Shown: positions 44,445-53,206 of the stretch, one piece after another
Layout of the letters: each line of letters opens with the position of its first letter
Position numbering within the stretch: the stretch's first letter is position 1
The notes under the pieces: model-generated
Seen by the model: the letters and a program-made list of their open reading frames with translations, nothing else
What the model was told of the DNA's origin: nothing
Database searches by the model: none
Program-made: the position numbers and the translations under genes
From: an uncultured Verrucomicrobiales bacterium
Lineage (GTDB): Bacteria > Verrucomicrobiota > Verrucomicrobiia > Verrucomicrobiales > Akkermansiaceae
Reading direction: 5' to 3'
Assembly (NCBI GenBank): GCA_905478925.1
Contig: CAJQKQ010000008.1
Span: forward strand, 42,402-106,401
Length of the DNA: 64,000 bases

Positions 44445-45286
44445 GGTTGAGGGGTATCCTCCGGTTCGAGTTCCGGTTTCGGGAGTGATGCCAGAAGTTG
44501 GTGCAGATCCGAGATCGCGTTACCAAGAAGCAGTGCGTCGCGATCCAACTGGGCGACGGAATTTTCGAGGATTGCGCTGACGGTATTTGACTGCCTGTAT
44601 CCCTCGGATACATCGAAGCCTGGTTCAACGACCGCGAAGGTGTTGGCACCGTCCGAAGCCGGCGCAAGAATGTGCGGTCGTATGGTCAGTGAAATCGTTT
44701 TTCCGGGGCGGAGGGTAATTTCCTCATGGAAGGCGGGTGCCTGCTCCGATTTTTCAAGGATCCAGCCGTCCGGGTTGGGCGAGAGGGACTTTGCAGAGAA
44801 ACTGGCCTTTAGCTTGACCTGTCCCGGATCGATTTCCCCAGAGCCGTCGCGTATCGATTCGACACGGATCGCAAGCCCTTGTTTTTCTTCGGGAGCGGTT
44901 TCGGGGCTTGGTAGCTCTTCCTGTGCGGACGGCGGCACCTCCGGTTCTTCGATAGGAGTTATACCTGTCACAAGTTTGGGTTCTTCTTCGGCGAGTTCCG
45001 GCACTATTTCATCAGTCGGAGGCTCTTCAGCGGTGTCTGGATGCTCAACGGAAATAGGATCGGCGGGCTCTTCCTCCACAGGGTCGGATGGAGCTTCGGG
45101 AGGAGGCAGCACGACGACGATTTCCTCCTTTGGCTTCTTACCGAGGTTTTTCAGTCGGTTGAACTCCTGGATTGCTTTCTGAACTTCGTCGGTGAGATCG
45201 ACGTCCGCGGACTCATCGGTATTTTCCTGGCTCATGGCCGAGCAGGTCATGCCGAGACCGAGCAGTATGGGATAAACGGCTTTCAT
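44441..45286 (-). CDS. exported Glu/Pro-rich protein of the prepilin operon
   Basis: 281 residues from ATG at 45286. Signal peptide MKAVYPILLGLGMTCSAMSQ, then a long Glu/Pro-rich low-complexity part (about 55-150) and a beta-type C-terminal domain (LKASFSAKSLSPNPDGWILE, TLRPGKTISLTIRPHILAPA). The N-terminal extension to 45442 crosses the upstream gene in another frame and is rejected. It lies 2 bases after its upstream neighbour and overlaps the next gene. Not recognised. Confidence 0.6.
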   Translation of the reverse strand: MKAVYPILLGLGMTCSAMSQENTDESADVDLTDEVQKAIQEFNRLKNLGKKPKEEIVVVLPPPEAPSDPVEEEPADPISVEHPDTAEEPPTDEIVPELAEEEPKLVTGITPIEEPEVPPSAQEELPSPETAPEEKQGLAIRVESIRDGSGEIDPGQVKLKASFSAKSLSPNPDGWILEKSEQAPAFHEEITLRPGKTISLTIRPHILAPASDGANTFAVVEPGFDVSEGYRQSNTVSAILENSVAQLDRDALLLGNAISDLHQLLASLPKPELEPEDTPQP

Positions 45287-45288
45287 GG

Positions 45289-46056
45289 CTATTTTTCGGG
45301 GTTGCTGAGCTTGATGTTCTCGATCGTCTCCGCAGCGGCGGCTCCGTCGGGTGCGAGTGGGTCGAACTGGTTGGCGGGGAGCGAGGGGCTGTCGGCACGC
45401 AGTGCTTCGGATGGGATGGAGGTTTCCATCAGCCTGTTCCATGAGTCGAGTAGGGCGGTTCCCTCGTCGCGCAGCGTCCTGGTCTTCTCCTGGTGAATCG
45501 TGAGTAGATCGAGCAGCCTTCTAGCCTCGGCGGCATCCTGCTGGCTCCAGCGCAGGTTGCGGCTGCGATAAAGTACGGGGACATCGACAATAATGCGGTC
45601 AATCTCACCGTTAGGGCTTTCTGCGTCGAGCACGTGCTGGACACGGATATTGGTTTCTTCGAAGTCGGATTTCTGTGAAGCGGCGGGAGGCTTGCCGACT
45701 GCGTTTTCCGGGGAAGGGCGTCCCGTGTCGCCGGGGAGTCGGTTGGGATTCGGTAGGAGCTTTTTCTGTGCGAGGCTTGATCCTGGCTGGCCCGATGTGG
45801 CGACATCTTTCAGCACCGGGCTTGCGGAGGTCGGTGAAGGATCGGCGAGGATCACCGGCTTTGTGATGTAGGCGAGGCAGAAGGTCGCGGCGATGGCGGT
45901 GCTCGCGAAAAGGAGCCATGGGTAGACCATCTGCACGGAGCAGTTTGTTGAGCGGCGGTTCGCCGTCGAATACGTGGCGAGTGATGGATTGAGTGGGATG
46001 CCGGGGATCTGCCGGGGCTTGTCTTTGAAGTCCTCCTCTGTCGGAATTGGTTTCAT
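45289..46056 (-). CDS. hypothetical membrane protein of the prepilin operon
   Basis: 255 residues with one transmembrane helix (about 44-64, VYPWLLFASTAIAATFCLAY), a cytoplasmic N-terminus rich in Pro, a Ser/Pro linker and a periplasmic domain with IRVQHVLDAESPNGEIDRII and VDVPVLYRSRNLRWSQQDAA. Its start overlaps the previous gene's stop (ATGA). No known family. The type II membrane topology recalls assembly proteins of pilus or type II systems. Confidence 0.6.
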   Translation of the reverse strand: MKPIPTEEDFKDKPRQIPGIPLNPSLATYSTANRRSTNCSVQMVYPWLLFASTAIAATFCLAYITKPVILADPSPTSASPVLKDVATSGQPGSSLAQKKLLPNPNRLPGDTGRPSPENAVGKPPAASQKSDFEETNIRVQHVLDAESPNGEIDRIIVDVPVLYRSRNLRWSQQDAAEARRLLDLLTIHQEKTRTLRDEGTALLDSWNRLMETSIPSEALRADSPSLPANQFDPLAPDGAAAAETIENIKLSNPEK

Positions 46057-46502
46057 GGCTGGCTTGCTGGTTCCGGGTTTTTCGGGGTCGCGGCAACCGC
46101 GTAGCTGATGACTGTCTGGTCGGAAACCCCCGGGAAGGTGGTGATGGTGAGCGACTCCCGTGAGAGGCGCAAGTGGCGAAGTGTGCCGTCCGAAGTGGCT
46201 GATGCCTGGACGCCGGGAATCACCTCCAGAGCACCCGATCCCGCCCTCTGTCTGCCAATGCCGTCCGAACGGTAGATTTCAAAACTGGTGCGTGCCTCGT
46301 CCTCGCCCTCGGGCGAAATCCTGATTGTGACACCGTCTGTGAATACTCGGAACGCGATCGGCTTCATCGGGATCGGTGACATTTCAGAACCGGTAAGCTT
46401 GTAGTGTGCCTTGAGCAGGTAGTCGCCGACGTGACGGAACTCACCCGCTGCGGCGATGGCCGCTCCCAGGGTCATCAGCAAACTTACTGCGAAAATTCTC
46501 AT
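46053..46502 (-). CDS. exported beta-rich protein of the prepilin operon
   Basis: 149 residues from ATG at 46502. Signal peptide MRIFAVSLLMTLGAAIAAAG, then beta-rich sequence (DYLLKAHYKLTGSEMSPIPM, FRVFTDGVTIRISPEGEDEA, SLTITTFPGVSDQTVISYAV). Its ATG overlaps the prepilin stop (ATGA), so translation is coupled to prepilin synthesis. Not recognised; it could be a minor pilin chaperone or an independent exported factor. Confidence 0.6.
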   Translation of the reverse strand: MRIFAVSLLMTLGAAIAAAGEFRHVGDYLLKAHYKLTGSEMSPIPMKPIAFRVFTDGVTIRISPEGEDEARTSFEIYRSDGIGRQRAGSGALEVIPGVQASATSDGTLRHLRLSRESLTITTFPGVSDQTVISYAVAATPKNPEPASQP

Positions 46503-46897
46503 TGGCCGACATCCCACATTGAATCGGTGGTGCTGCTGGAAGGATCGTAGACCCCTCCCGCACCATCGTTGACGTTCGGGGGGGTGGCATTGACGCGGAT
46601 GGTGAGGGAGGCGCCGGTGAGTGAAGTCACCCTCGGCAAGGCCGTCGCGCGGTTCGGAAGGTAGGGTATGATCTGGGCTGCTGTGATATTCGCGACTGCC
46701 GCTGTCGGGTTGTCGGCAAGGTACATGCGCTGGGCGGCATAGGCGGTTCTGAGGCTTTCGGCGGCACTTCGGCCGAGCTGCCAGTTACTATACTGCTTCG
46801 AGACGTAGAGCCCGGTGCCGAGTAGTGTCATCATTACCATAATCACCACCGTCATCTCGAGCAAGGTGAAGCCGTATCCGGATTTGTGGCGTTTCAT
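46499..46897 (-). CDS. type IV pilin-like/pseudopilin prepilin
   Basis: 132 residues from ATG at 46897. Class III signal KRHKSGYG-FTLLEMTVVIMV with Glu5 of the mature protein, cleaved by prepilin peptidase, then a single long N-terminal helix and a variable globular part with conserved-looking LRTAYAAQRMYLADNP. Such proteins form pili or type II secretion pseudopili. It heads an operon of five closely spaced genes, with no secretion ATPase or secretin in the window, so it must use core machinery encoded elsewhere. Confidence 0.88.
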   Translation of the reverse strand: MKRHKSGYGFTLLEMTVVIMVMMTLLGTGLYVSKQYSNWQLGRSAAESLRTAYAAQRMYLADNPTAAVANITAAQIIPYLPNRATALPRVTSLTGASLTIRVNATPPNVNDGAGGVYDPSSSTTDSMWDVGQ

Positions 46898-46956
46898 GGC
46901 CACAATTTAAACCTAATTAAAGTTCTTGCAAAGCTTGAAATTAAGCACTTCAGAAC

Positions 46957-47946
46957 TTAATTTTCAGTTCCGGGGCGGAACAGAACCTTGCCGCGCCTTT
47001 CATCCGCCTCAAGGCGGTCAATCGCCGGTCTGAAGCTTTCGAGGGGGAAAATGGAGTCCGTTTCCTGTTTTAGTCGGTTGTTTAGGATGTGGTCGGCAAG
47101 TATGCGGTAGGTTTTCGAGACCTTCTCACGGGGGGAATTCTCCATCCATTTGGTGACCCAGAGTCCGCGAATCCTTATATCGCCGAAGATCAACGGGCCG
47201 TTGGGGACAGTGAGAGGCTTTCTGCCCATCGCTCCGTAGGTGATGTGGGTTCCGCCTTCCCCGAGGAGTTTCATGAGGCGGAGCGCACTGTCTCCTCCGA
47301 CGGCGTTGAAGGCGAGCTTAGCGCGCTCTTTGCCCAGCAGCTCCCGCGCGGCTGCGAATCCATCGGCTGAGTCTTCGAAAACGCCTGTGGCTCCAAGGGC
47401 GGAGAGAGGCTCCGCGAGGTCGGTATTTCTGAGGAAACAGAGGGTTCGGACGCCCAATAGAGCCGCGAGTTGCACGACGCATTGGCCGACGCCTGAGTTC
47501 GAGGCGTTGAGCGTGACCCAATCCCCTTCCTGGAGGTCGTGGAACTTGTGCAGCAGCAGCCATGCGGTGGCGGGGTTCACTTTCAGCATGGCGGCCTGGA
47601 GGGGGTCGATTCCTTTCGGTAACGAAATCAGGTTATCCTCGGTGGTGACCGCATGGGTGGCCCAACCGCCGATGCGAGCGATGGGTATGACCGCATCTCC
47701 TTCGGAAAATTTCTCCGAACAGCTTTCAGCGACGGTCGCGAAGCACTCCATGCCAGCATCGGCGGGGAGCTCCGGCTTGATGCCGTAGGTTCCCTCGATA
47801 AAATTGAGATCCGCCGGATTGACCGGTGCGGCATGGATCTGGAGGAGGACTTGACCCGGTTTCAGTGCAGGTGGATCGAAGTCCCTGAGTTCGAGAACAT
47901 TCGAGGGGTTGCCGTGGTTTTCGAAGACGAGTCGTTTGCTATTCAT
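46957..47946 (-). CDS. MDR-family enoyl reductase / quinone oxidoreductase-like
   Basis: 329 residues. N-terminal GroES-like fold with PVNPADLNFIEGTYGIKPEL and PADAGMECFATV, and a Rossmann domain with NASNSGVGQCVVQLAALLGV and FNAVGGDSALRLMKLL. The INPxDxNxIxGxYG stretch is typical of the MECR/ETR1 trans-2-enoyl reductases, so an NADPH enoyl-thioester reductase role is likely; general quinone oxidoreductase is the alternative. Lacks zinc ligands. Monocistronic. Confidence 0.85.
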   Translation of the reverse strand: MNSKRLVFENHGNPSNVLELRDFDPPALKPGQVLLQIHAAPVNPADLNFIEGTYGIKPELPADAGMECFATVAESCSEKFSEGDAVIPIARIGGWATHAVTTEDNLISLPKGIDPLQAAMLKVNPATAWLLLHKFHDLQEGDWVTLNASNSGVGQCVVQLAALLGVRTLCFLRNTDLAEPLSALGATGVFEDSADGFAAARELLGKERAKLAFNAVGGDSALRLMKLLGEGGTHITYGAMGRKPLTVPNGPLIFGDIRIRGLWVTKWMENSPREKVSKTYRILADHILNNRLKQETDSIFPLESFRPAIDRLEADERRGKVLFRPGTEN

Positions 47947-48005
47947 GGCCGTAGGGTGGTTTTTTCTTGGCGAAATGGCAACCCCGGGGCTATTTCAACG
48001 CCGCA

Positions 48006-48107
48006 ATGACACGTTCTTCCATCGAGGCTTCGATCAAGGTTTTCCTACTGGCACTCATCGTGGTGTTCTGCCTCACGGTTGCCCGCGTGATCGGGATGAT
48101 CTGCTGA
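48006..48107 (+). CDS. possible 33-residue membrane peptide
   Basis: An ORF (MTRSSIEASIKVFLLALIVV then FCLTVARVIGMIC) with one predicted transmembrane helix, placed in the divergent gap upstream of the enoyl reductase. No Shine-Dalgarno is visible and no homolog can be recalled, so coding is uncertain. Confidence 0.3.
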   Translation: MTRSSIEASIKVFLLALIVVFCLTVARVIGMIC

Positions 48108-48115
48108 GGCGGTTC

Positions 48116-48712
48116 TCACCACTCCACCGGTAACTCGATGATGTTTCCGGCGTCCTCGTATTTGATGAAGCCGTTTTTCATGCCGTATTCGTGGACGAAG
48201 CGGGTGACCTTGACGTCGTAGGAGCAGTATTCGGCGATTTTGCGCAGGGGTTCGAACTCGCCGGACTTCTTGTGTTTCTGCCACCAGCGGATGGCATCGA
48301 GTCCATCGGCAGATTTGCCGGTGCCGAGTGAGGTGGAGGCGACGTTGTCGAGTTTGAGGAAACGTCCCATGCGCTCCTTGACGTCGAGCATCATGTCGAG
48401 GTTCAGCGTCTGCTCCTCAAGGTTGGGAAGGACGTATGCCTGGAGCACGGGGTAATCGAAACCGATGTGGTTCCAGCCGACGACGAGATCCGCCTTGAGG
48501 AGAATTTGAGTTAGAGCGTCGAGATCGTTTTCGCCGAAAATGACATACTCATCCGTGGCGGTGGAGTAGGTGACAGCGATGGAGATGCAGAGCTTGGCCT
48601 TGTTTGCGTAGCCGCCGACATCGCTGATGCTGCGCTGGGTCTCGAGGTCGAAGTAGACAATGTTTTTTCCGGACACGGCTGAGAGGATGAACGCCGCGCG
48701 CCGAACGTCCAA
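48116..48712 (-). CDS. DEDD-family 3'-5' exonuclease-like protein (RNase H fold)
   Basis: 198 residues. RNase H-like core with IVYFDLETQRSISDVGG (acidic pair), VVGWNHIGFDYPVLQAYV with the second motif and YCSYDVKVTRFVHEYG with the third acidic residue, matching a DnaQ/RNase D-like nuclease. Similar proteins in planctomycetes and verrucomicrobia are annotated as helicase-associated or uncharacterised. It ends 9 bases after the small membrane peptide on the opposite strand. Substrate unknown. Confidence 0.78.
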   Translation of the reverse strand: MDVRRAAFILSAVSGKNIVYFDLETQRSISDVGGYANKAKLCISIAVTYSTATDEYVIFGENDLDALTQILLKADLVVGWNHIGFDYPVLQAYVLPNLEEQTLNLDMMLDVKERMGRFLKLDNVASTSLGTGKSADGLDAIRWWQKHKKSGEFEPLRKIAEYCSYDVKVTRFVHEYGMKNGFIKYEDAGNIIELPVEW

Positions 48713-48754
48713 GGGCGAAGGTGGGAACTGGCGAAGAAAATCACCGCTGGCCGA

Positions 48755-50806
48755 TCATTCCTTGAAAATTTTGCACATCATGTCTTCGCAGAGGAGGATA
48801 TCGTTTCCGTCGTGGGAATCGAAAACGGCGCGCGGGCGGTGTGTTCCGTTGAGCCTGGTGAGGGTCGCGGCATATCCTTTTGTGGGAATCTGGAAATGGA
48901 CGGAGCCGCGGTTGTTGAGATCATGTGCGGCGAGTAGGACGGGCGCTGAGAAGGACTGTTTCTCCAATGTGATGGCTCCCACACGCAGCAGAGCCTCCGC
49001 GCGTTTTCGGTATTTCTCGGAGCGTGGTGTGAGGTTGGACTTTTCGAGGCCGATCTCAGCGCTGAGCACCGCGAGTTTCAGGAGATTGAGGGCCGCGATA
49101 TGGTTCGGAGACGGCTCGGCTCCGTCGTAATCCTCGCGAATAGTGAGGAGGGTTTCGCCGGCTATCTCGGCGGCCATCACGTAGCCGATTCTTTCCTCTC
49201 TCCATGAGTGGCGATCCATGGCCTCCTGGAGTTCAATCGCCCAATCCAGCCACTTGCCAGTGGGATCGGTGGCGTTCAGTTCGATGAGGCCGAAGATGAG
49301 GAATGCGTAGTCCGCCGGGAAGCCCTCCGCCTCGCCGCGTTTCCCACGGTAGCTTCGGAATAGTGTCTTGGCTTCGGCGTCCCAGAGATTTTCGCGGATG
49401 AAAGTGGCCGCGGTCTTGGCGGCTTCGGAGTATTTTGCGGAGGAGAAAACGGCGGATGCCTTTGCCAGCGCGGCAATCATTAGGCCGTTCCAGGCGGTGA
49501 CGATCTTGTCATCACGGTGCGGCATCGGACGGGTGGTGCGGTGGGCGAGGAGTTTTTCGCTCGATGCCTTGAGGCTGGCTTCGATCTCATCGCCGGACAG
49601 ACCCAACTTCTCCGCAAGCTTGTCTGTGGGCACGGCGCGAAACAGGGTGTTCTGGCCTTCGAGATCTTTGTGTGGATCGCTTTCCGGGCGGGCATTGCCG
49701 TCCGCCTCCACCCCGTATGCCAGCGAGAAAATAGCGGCAGGCTTCGGATCGAGTAGCCGTGAGATCTCGTTCGCAGTCCAAGTCCAATACGCGCCTTCAT
49801 GTTTGTGTTCGTCGCCTTCCTTGCGGAACGAATCGGCGTCCTCGGCGGAATGGAACCCGCCCTTGGGATCGAGCATCTCAGTGATGACGTAATCGAGCGT
49901 GTCCTCGGTGGTTTCCTTGAACAGGGGATCCTTGGAAATCTGCCATGCCTGAGTGAAGGCAAGTGCGAGCTGTGCCTGGTCATAGAGCATTTTTTCGTAA
50001 TGCGGGACATGCCAGAACTCATCGACCGAGTAGCGATGGAAGCCGCCGGCGAGGTGATCGTGGATGCCGCCCTTGGCGATGGCACGAAGCGTCTGTTGCG
50101 CCATTTCCCATGCCATTTTTCGCTCTTCCGAATCTTTGGGGAAACGGTCACCGAGCTGCATTAGTGCAAGCATGATGGTTGGGCGGGGGAACTTGGGTGC
50201 GTCGCCGAAGCCTCCTTGGTGCGGATCGAACAAGCTTTCGCAACGGTCGAGGTAATCGCCGAAGGTTTTTTCGGAAGGCAGCCCGCGCAGGGTGGGGGCG
50301 GCGTTGGCTTCCTTGCGGAGATGCTCCATGACCTTTGCTGCGCTTTCGAGGACGCGCGCCTTGTCCTCGCGGTAGGCCTTGCCGAGCTGTTCGCAAATTT
50401 TCGGAAAACCGGGACGCCCGAATTTGTCCTCAGGCGGGAAATAGGTGCCGCCGACCACCGGCAGCGCATCAGGGGTGAGCCAAACATTGAGCGGCCAGCC
50501 GCCCTGTCCGGTGGTCGCTTGCACGAACGCCATGTAGGTCGCGTCGATGTCAGGGCGCTCCTCGCGGTCGACCTTGATGTTAATGAAGTGCTTGTTCATC
50601 ACTGCCGCGATCTCCTCGTTCTCGAAAGATTCGCGTTCCATCACGTGGCACCAGTGGCAGGTGGAGTAGCCGATGGACAGGAGCACGAGCTTGCCCTCCT
50701 TCTTCGCCTTCGCGAAAGCTTTCTCGCCCCACGGCATCCAATCCACAGGATTGTTCGCGTGCTGGAGGAGATAGGGGGAGGTTTCGTTGGCGAGCGCGTT
50801 GGGCAT
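48755..50806 (-). CDS. yyaL: thioredoxin-domain protein YyaL (DUF255, SSP411 family)
   Basis: 683 residues from ATG at 50806 ([20 protein letters not shown], then [11 protein letters not shown]). A thioredoxin-like N-terminus with [18 protein letters not shown] is followed by an (alpha/alpha)6-barrel of the N-acylglucosamine 2-epimerase fold ([36 protein letters not shown]). The family is widespread, including a human homolog (SPATA20), and its catalytic role is unsettled. The frame is open to 51019 but is not conserved before MPNAL. Confidence 0.92.
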   Translation of the reverse strand: MPNALANETSPYLLQHANNPVDWMPWGEKAFAKAKKEGKLVLLSIGYSTCHWCHVMERESFENEEIAAVMNKHFINIKVDREERPDIDATYMAFVQATTGQGGWPLNVWLTPDALPVVGGTYFPPEDKFGRPGFPKICEQLGKAYREDKARVLESAAKVMEHLRKEANAAPTLRGLPSEKTFGDYLDRCESLFDPHQGGFGDAPKFPRPTIMLALMQLGDRFPKDSEERKMAWEMAQQTLRAIAKGGIHDHLAGGFHRYSVDEFWHVPHYEKMLYDQAQLALAFTQAWQISKDPLFKETTEDTLDYVITEMLDPKGGFHSAEDADSFRKEGDEHKHEGAYWTWTANEISRLLDPKPAAIFSLAYGVEADGNARPESDPHKDLEGQNTLFRAVPTDKLAEKLGLSGDEIEASLKASSEKLLAHRTTRPMPHRDDKIVTAWNGLMIAALAKASAVFSSAKYSEAAKTAATFIRENLWDAEAKTLFRSYRGKRGEAEGFPADYAFLIFGLIELNATDPTGKWLDWAIELQEAMDRHSWREERIGYVMAAEIAGETLLTIREDYDGAEPSPNHIAALNLLKLAVLSAEIGLEKSNLTPRSEKYRKRAEALLRVGAITLEKQSFSAPVLLAAHDLNNRGSVHFQIPTKGYAATLTRLNGTHRPRAVFDSHDGNDILLCEDMMCKIFKE

Positions 50807-51122
50807 GGGGAAGGTTAGGGTGGGAATGGGGATGGTGGTAGGGCGAAATTGGGGGATTGAGGATGGATAAGGTGCGTGAAGTAGAAGCGAAGTATGCTGA
50901 GAATCCTTTGTGCCGGGAAATTGATTTTTCCGAAAACCCTCTCGCTCAAAGAATCTCAAGGAGGGGCTTGCGATACAGGACAGGTTTTCAGCCGAACCTG
51001 TATATGCGAGGACGGGCAAGGGGTATTTAAAAAGCGTTGGTGTTACTTAAATTGCAGAGGCAAAGGCGGCAATGAAGGGAGAAGACTTACCAGTAAAGTG
51101 AGAACAGCAGTGGATCACTGCT
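50807..51122. other. intergenic region upstream of yyaL
   Basis: 316 bases with no gene I can support. It contains a perfect 7-bp hairpin ACAGGTT-TTCAGCCG-AACCTGT around 50980-51001 and AT-rich patches (ATTTAAAAAGC at 51025) that could serve as promoter for the plus-strand gene at 51123. A 9-codon ORF starts near 51073. Confidence 0.3.
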
Positions 51123-51491
51123 GTGCCGTGGGAGTTGGTCGTCTGGCAGAACGAACAGCTATGCCTCGCGTGGAAAGCGCATCACGGGCCGACCTCAGAC
51201 GGATACGAGGAGACAAAGTGTTTTTGGAAAGAACATCATACGGATGAGTTCGAACTTCCTGAGTTGGTAGATTTTTGCCGGAAGTGCCATCGTATGGCTC
51301 TTTTTGCGAATTACAACGGCAACACGTTCTCAGCGATCATGAGAGCGATTATCGACGACGCGGGATTTCCGGCAGAGCAGAATGTTCTGGCTCGAAGCCT
51401 TGCGGGACACATCGTCGCGGGTGTGGCGGATGAAGAAGAGCTTGAGGCTTTCCTGAAACTTTGCAGACGGCTCCCCGGAGCGGAAGCTTGA
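51123..51491 (+). CDS. hypothetical protein with CxxC motif
   Basis: 122 residues from GTG at 51123. The central FCRKCHRMALFANYNGNTFS has a CxxC pair; further cysteines occur at LCLAW, KCFW and KLCRRL, so a small zinc-binding fold is possible. The acidic C-terminal half (IVAGVADEEELEAFLKLCRR) is helical. The composition fits a coding region but I recognise no family. It is followed closely by a hairpin repeat and the lysA 3' end. Confidence 0.55.
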   Translation: MPWELVVWQNEQLCLAWKAHHGPTSDGYEETKCFWKEHHTDEFELPELVDFCRKCHRMALFANYNGNTFSAIMRAIIDDAGFPAEQNVLARSLAGHIVAGVADEEELEAFLKLCRRLPGAEA

Positions 51492-51506
51492 TGCGGAGTT
51501 GTAGAC

Positions 51507-51532
51507 AGCGGCTTGAAAAGCCGCGCTCCGTA
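51507..51532 (+). repeat. hairpin repeat AGCGGCTT-GAA-AAGCCGC-GCTCC
   Basis: Between the hypothetical gene's stop and the lysA stop (1 bp beyond 51534). Same family as 15238 and 39226. Confidence 0.75.
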
Positions 51533-51533
51533 T

Positions 51534-52823
51534 TTACAGCTCGCCCTCGATCAGATCTTCCAATGTCTGGCGCTTGCGGACGAGTGTGGCGTCGGCTCCC
51601 TCGACGAGGATCTCGGCGGGGAAGGGACGGGAGTTGTAGTTCGATGCCATGACGAAGCCATAGGCTCCGGCGGACATCAGTGCGATGTGGTCGCCGGGGT
51701 TAAAATCGGGGAGCGGGCGATCCTGGCAGAAGAAATCGCCGCTTTCGCAGATCGGGCCTACGACATCCACTTTGGTGAGTTCGGAGGATTTCGGCTCGAT
51801 GAGGGGTACGATGTCATGGTGGCCTTCGTAAAGCGCCGGGCGGATGAGATCACCCATGCCCGCATCGACGATCTTAAAGGTCTTCGCCGAGCCTTTTTTC
51901 TCGTAGAGGCAACGGGTGATGAGGACTCCGGCGTTGCCGACGATGTAGCGACCCGGTTCGAGTAGGATTTTCAGGCCGAGATCCTTGATGCGCGGAACCA
52001 GTTCCTTGCCGTATTTTTCGATGGTGAGCGGGCGCTCGCCTTCGGGCTTGGAGTCCCACCAGTCCGGGGTGCCGGATTGCAGGGAATCCTCATAGACGAT
52101 GCCGATTCCGCCGCCGATGGACCAGAACTCGATGCCGTGCTTGGCTTTTAGCGAGATGACGAGAGGGGTTACCTTTTCGACCGCTTCGATGAACGGGTCG
52201 ATCGAGGTGAGCTGGGAGCCGATGTGCATCTGCAGGCCGCGGAGCCGGATGTTCGGGAGTTCCACAGCGGCGCGGTCGTAGAGCTCTGCGATCTTTTCGA
52301 AATCGACACCGAACTTGTTCTCGCTCTTCCCCGTGGAGATGTATTTGTGGGTTTTCGCGTCGACGTTCGGATTCACGCGGACGGCGGCAGGAGCGATCTT
52401 ACCGAGTTCGCCTGCGACCTCGTTCAGGTAGCGGAGCTCCTCTTCGCTCTCGACGTTGAAGGAGTAGATGCCCTGTTCCAAAGCATAGATGATTTCCTCA
52501 CGGGTTTTTCCGACACCGGCGAAGGTGCAGTGGGCGGGATCGCCGCCGGCCTTGATGACCCGGAAAAGCTCGCCTCCGGAGACGATGTCGAAGCCGGCGC
52601 CTTTGGTGGCGAGCAGGCGGAGCACGGAGAGGTTGGAGTTCGCCTTTACAGCATAGGCGATCTCATGATCGACACCCGCAAGAGCCTTGCCGAGGCGGGT
52701 GTAGTGATCGGTGATCGTCCCTGCGGAATAAACGTAGAGAGGGGTGCCGTGTTCGGTCGCAAGGGATTCAAGGGAGATATCCTCGCAATGAAGCGTACCG
52801 TTCCTGTAGGAAAAGCCATGCAT
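51534..52823 (-). CDS. lysA: diaminopimelate decarboxylase
   Basis: 429 residues. Fold-type III PLP enzyme with the cofactor lysine in IAYAVKANSNLSVLRLLATK and Gly-rich SGGELFRVIKAGG, the HIGSQL segment for substrate binding, and the conserved GPICESGDFFCQDR and GAYGFVMASNYNSRPFPAEI near the C-terminus. It makes lysine from meso-diaminopimelate, the last step of the pathway. The rpmB gene lies 27 bases upstream on the same strand, but they need not be one operon. Confidence 0.96.
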   Translation of the reverse strand: MHGFSYRNGTLHCEDISLESLATEHGTPLYVYSAGTITDHYTRLGKALAGVDHEIAYAVKANSNLSVLRLLATKGAGFDIVSGGELFRVIKAGGDPAHCTFAGVGKTREEIIYALEQGIYSFNVESEEELRYLNEVAGELGKIAPAAVRVNPNVDAKTHKYISTGKSENKFGVDFEKIAELYDRAAVELPNIRLRGLQMHIGSQLTSIDPFIEAVEKVTPLVISLKAKHGIEFWSIGGGIGIVYEDSLQSGTPDWWDSKPEGERPLTIEKYGKELVPRIKDLGLKILLEPGRYIVGNAGVLITRCLYEKKGSAKTFKIVDAGMGDLIRPALYEGHHDIVPLIEPKSSELTKVDVVGPICESGDFFCQDRPLPDFNPGDHIALMSAGAYGFVMASNYNSRPFPAEILVEGADATLVRKRQTLEDLIEGEL

Positions 52824-52850
52824 GGCTGTTTTAGCTGGTTAAAAACCAGT

Positions 52851-53117
52851 TCACTTGACGATGCCGGCCTTTTTCAAGGTCACGTATGCACCGTTCTTGT
52901 TGATCGTCTTGAGGGCGCGGCAACTGAGCTTGATGCGGACGAATTTGTCGAGTTCGGGAACCCAGATACGCTTGTTCTGAAGGTTCGGGTAAACCTTGCG
53001 CTTTACCACCTTGGTGACGTGGCGACCAATGCCGCCCTTCTTCTTGGCTAAGCCGGAGCGGTGAATTCTTCCGCCGGAGCGGACGCGGGTTCCTCTGATG
53101 CTGCAAATACGTGCCAT
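52851..53117 (-). CDS. rpmB: 50S ribosomal protein L28
   Basis: 88 residues of bL28: MARICSIRGTRVRSGGRIHR start, HVTKVVKRKVYPNLQNKRIW then VPELDKFVRIKLSCRALKTI, ending NKNGAYVTLKKAGIV. A late-assembling large-subunit protein. The N-terminal zinc-knuckle cysteines of some L28 are not present; only Cys5 is found. The leader TTTTTATT before the ATG is AT-rich without a Shine-Dalgarno. Confidence 0.96.
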   Translation of the reverse strand: MARICSIRGTRVRSGGRIHRSGLAKKKGGIGRHVTKVVKRKVYPNLQNKRIWVPELDKFVRIKLSCRALKTINKNGAYVTLKKAGIVK

Positions 53118-53206
53118 AATAAAAATTGGTTATCGGGGGGCGGAGAATGCCTCGGTATTCCCAGTCGTCAAGACGAATCGTCGTAGGAAAATGAATTTTG
53201 ATCGGC

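Noticed and set aside
46904..46956. Sigma-54 promoter before the prepilin operon.
   Set aside because: No TGGCAC-N5-TTGC match is present in the AT-rich gap.
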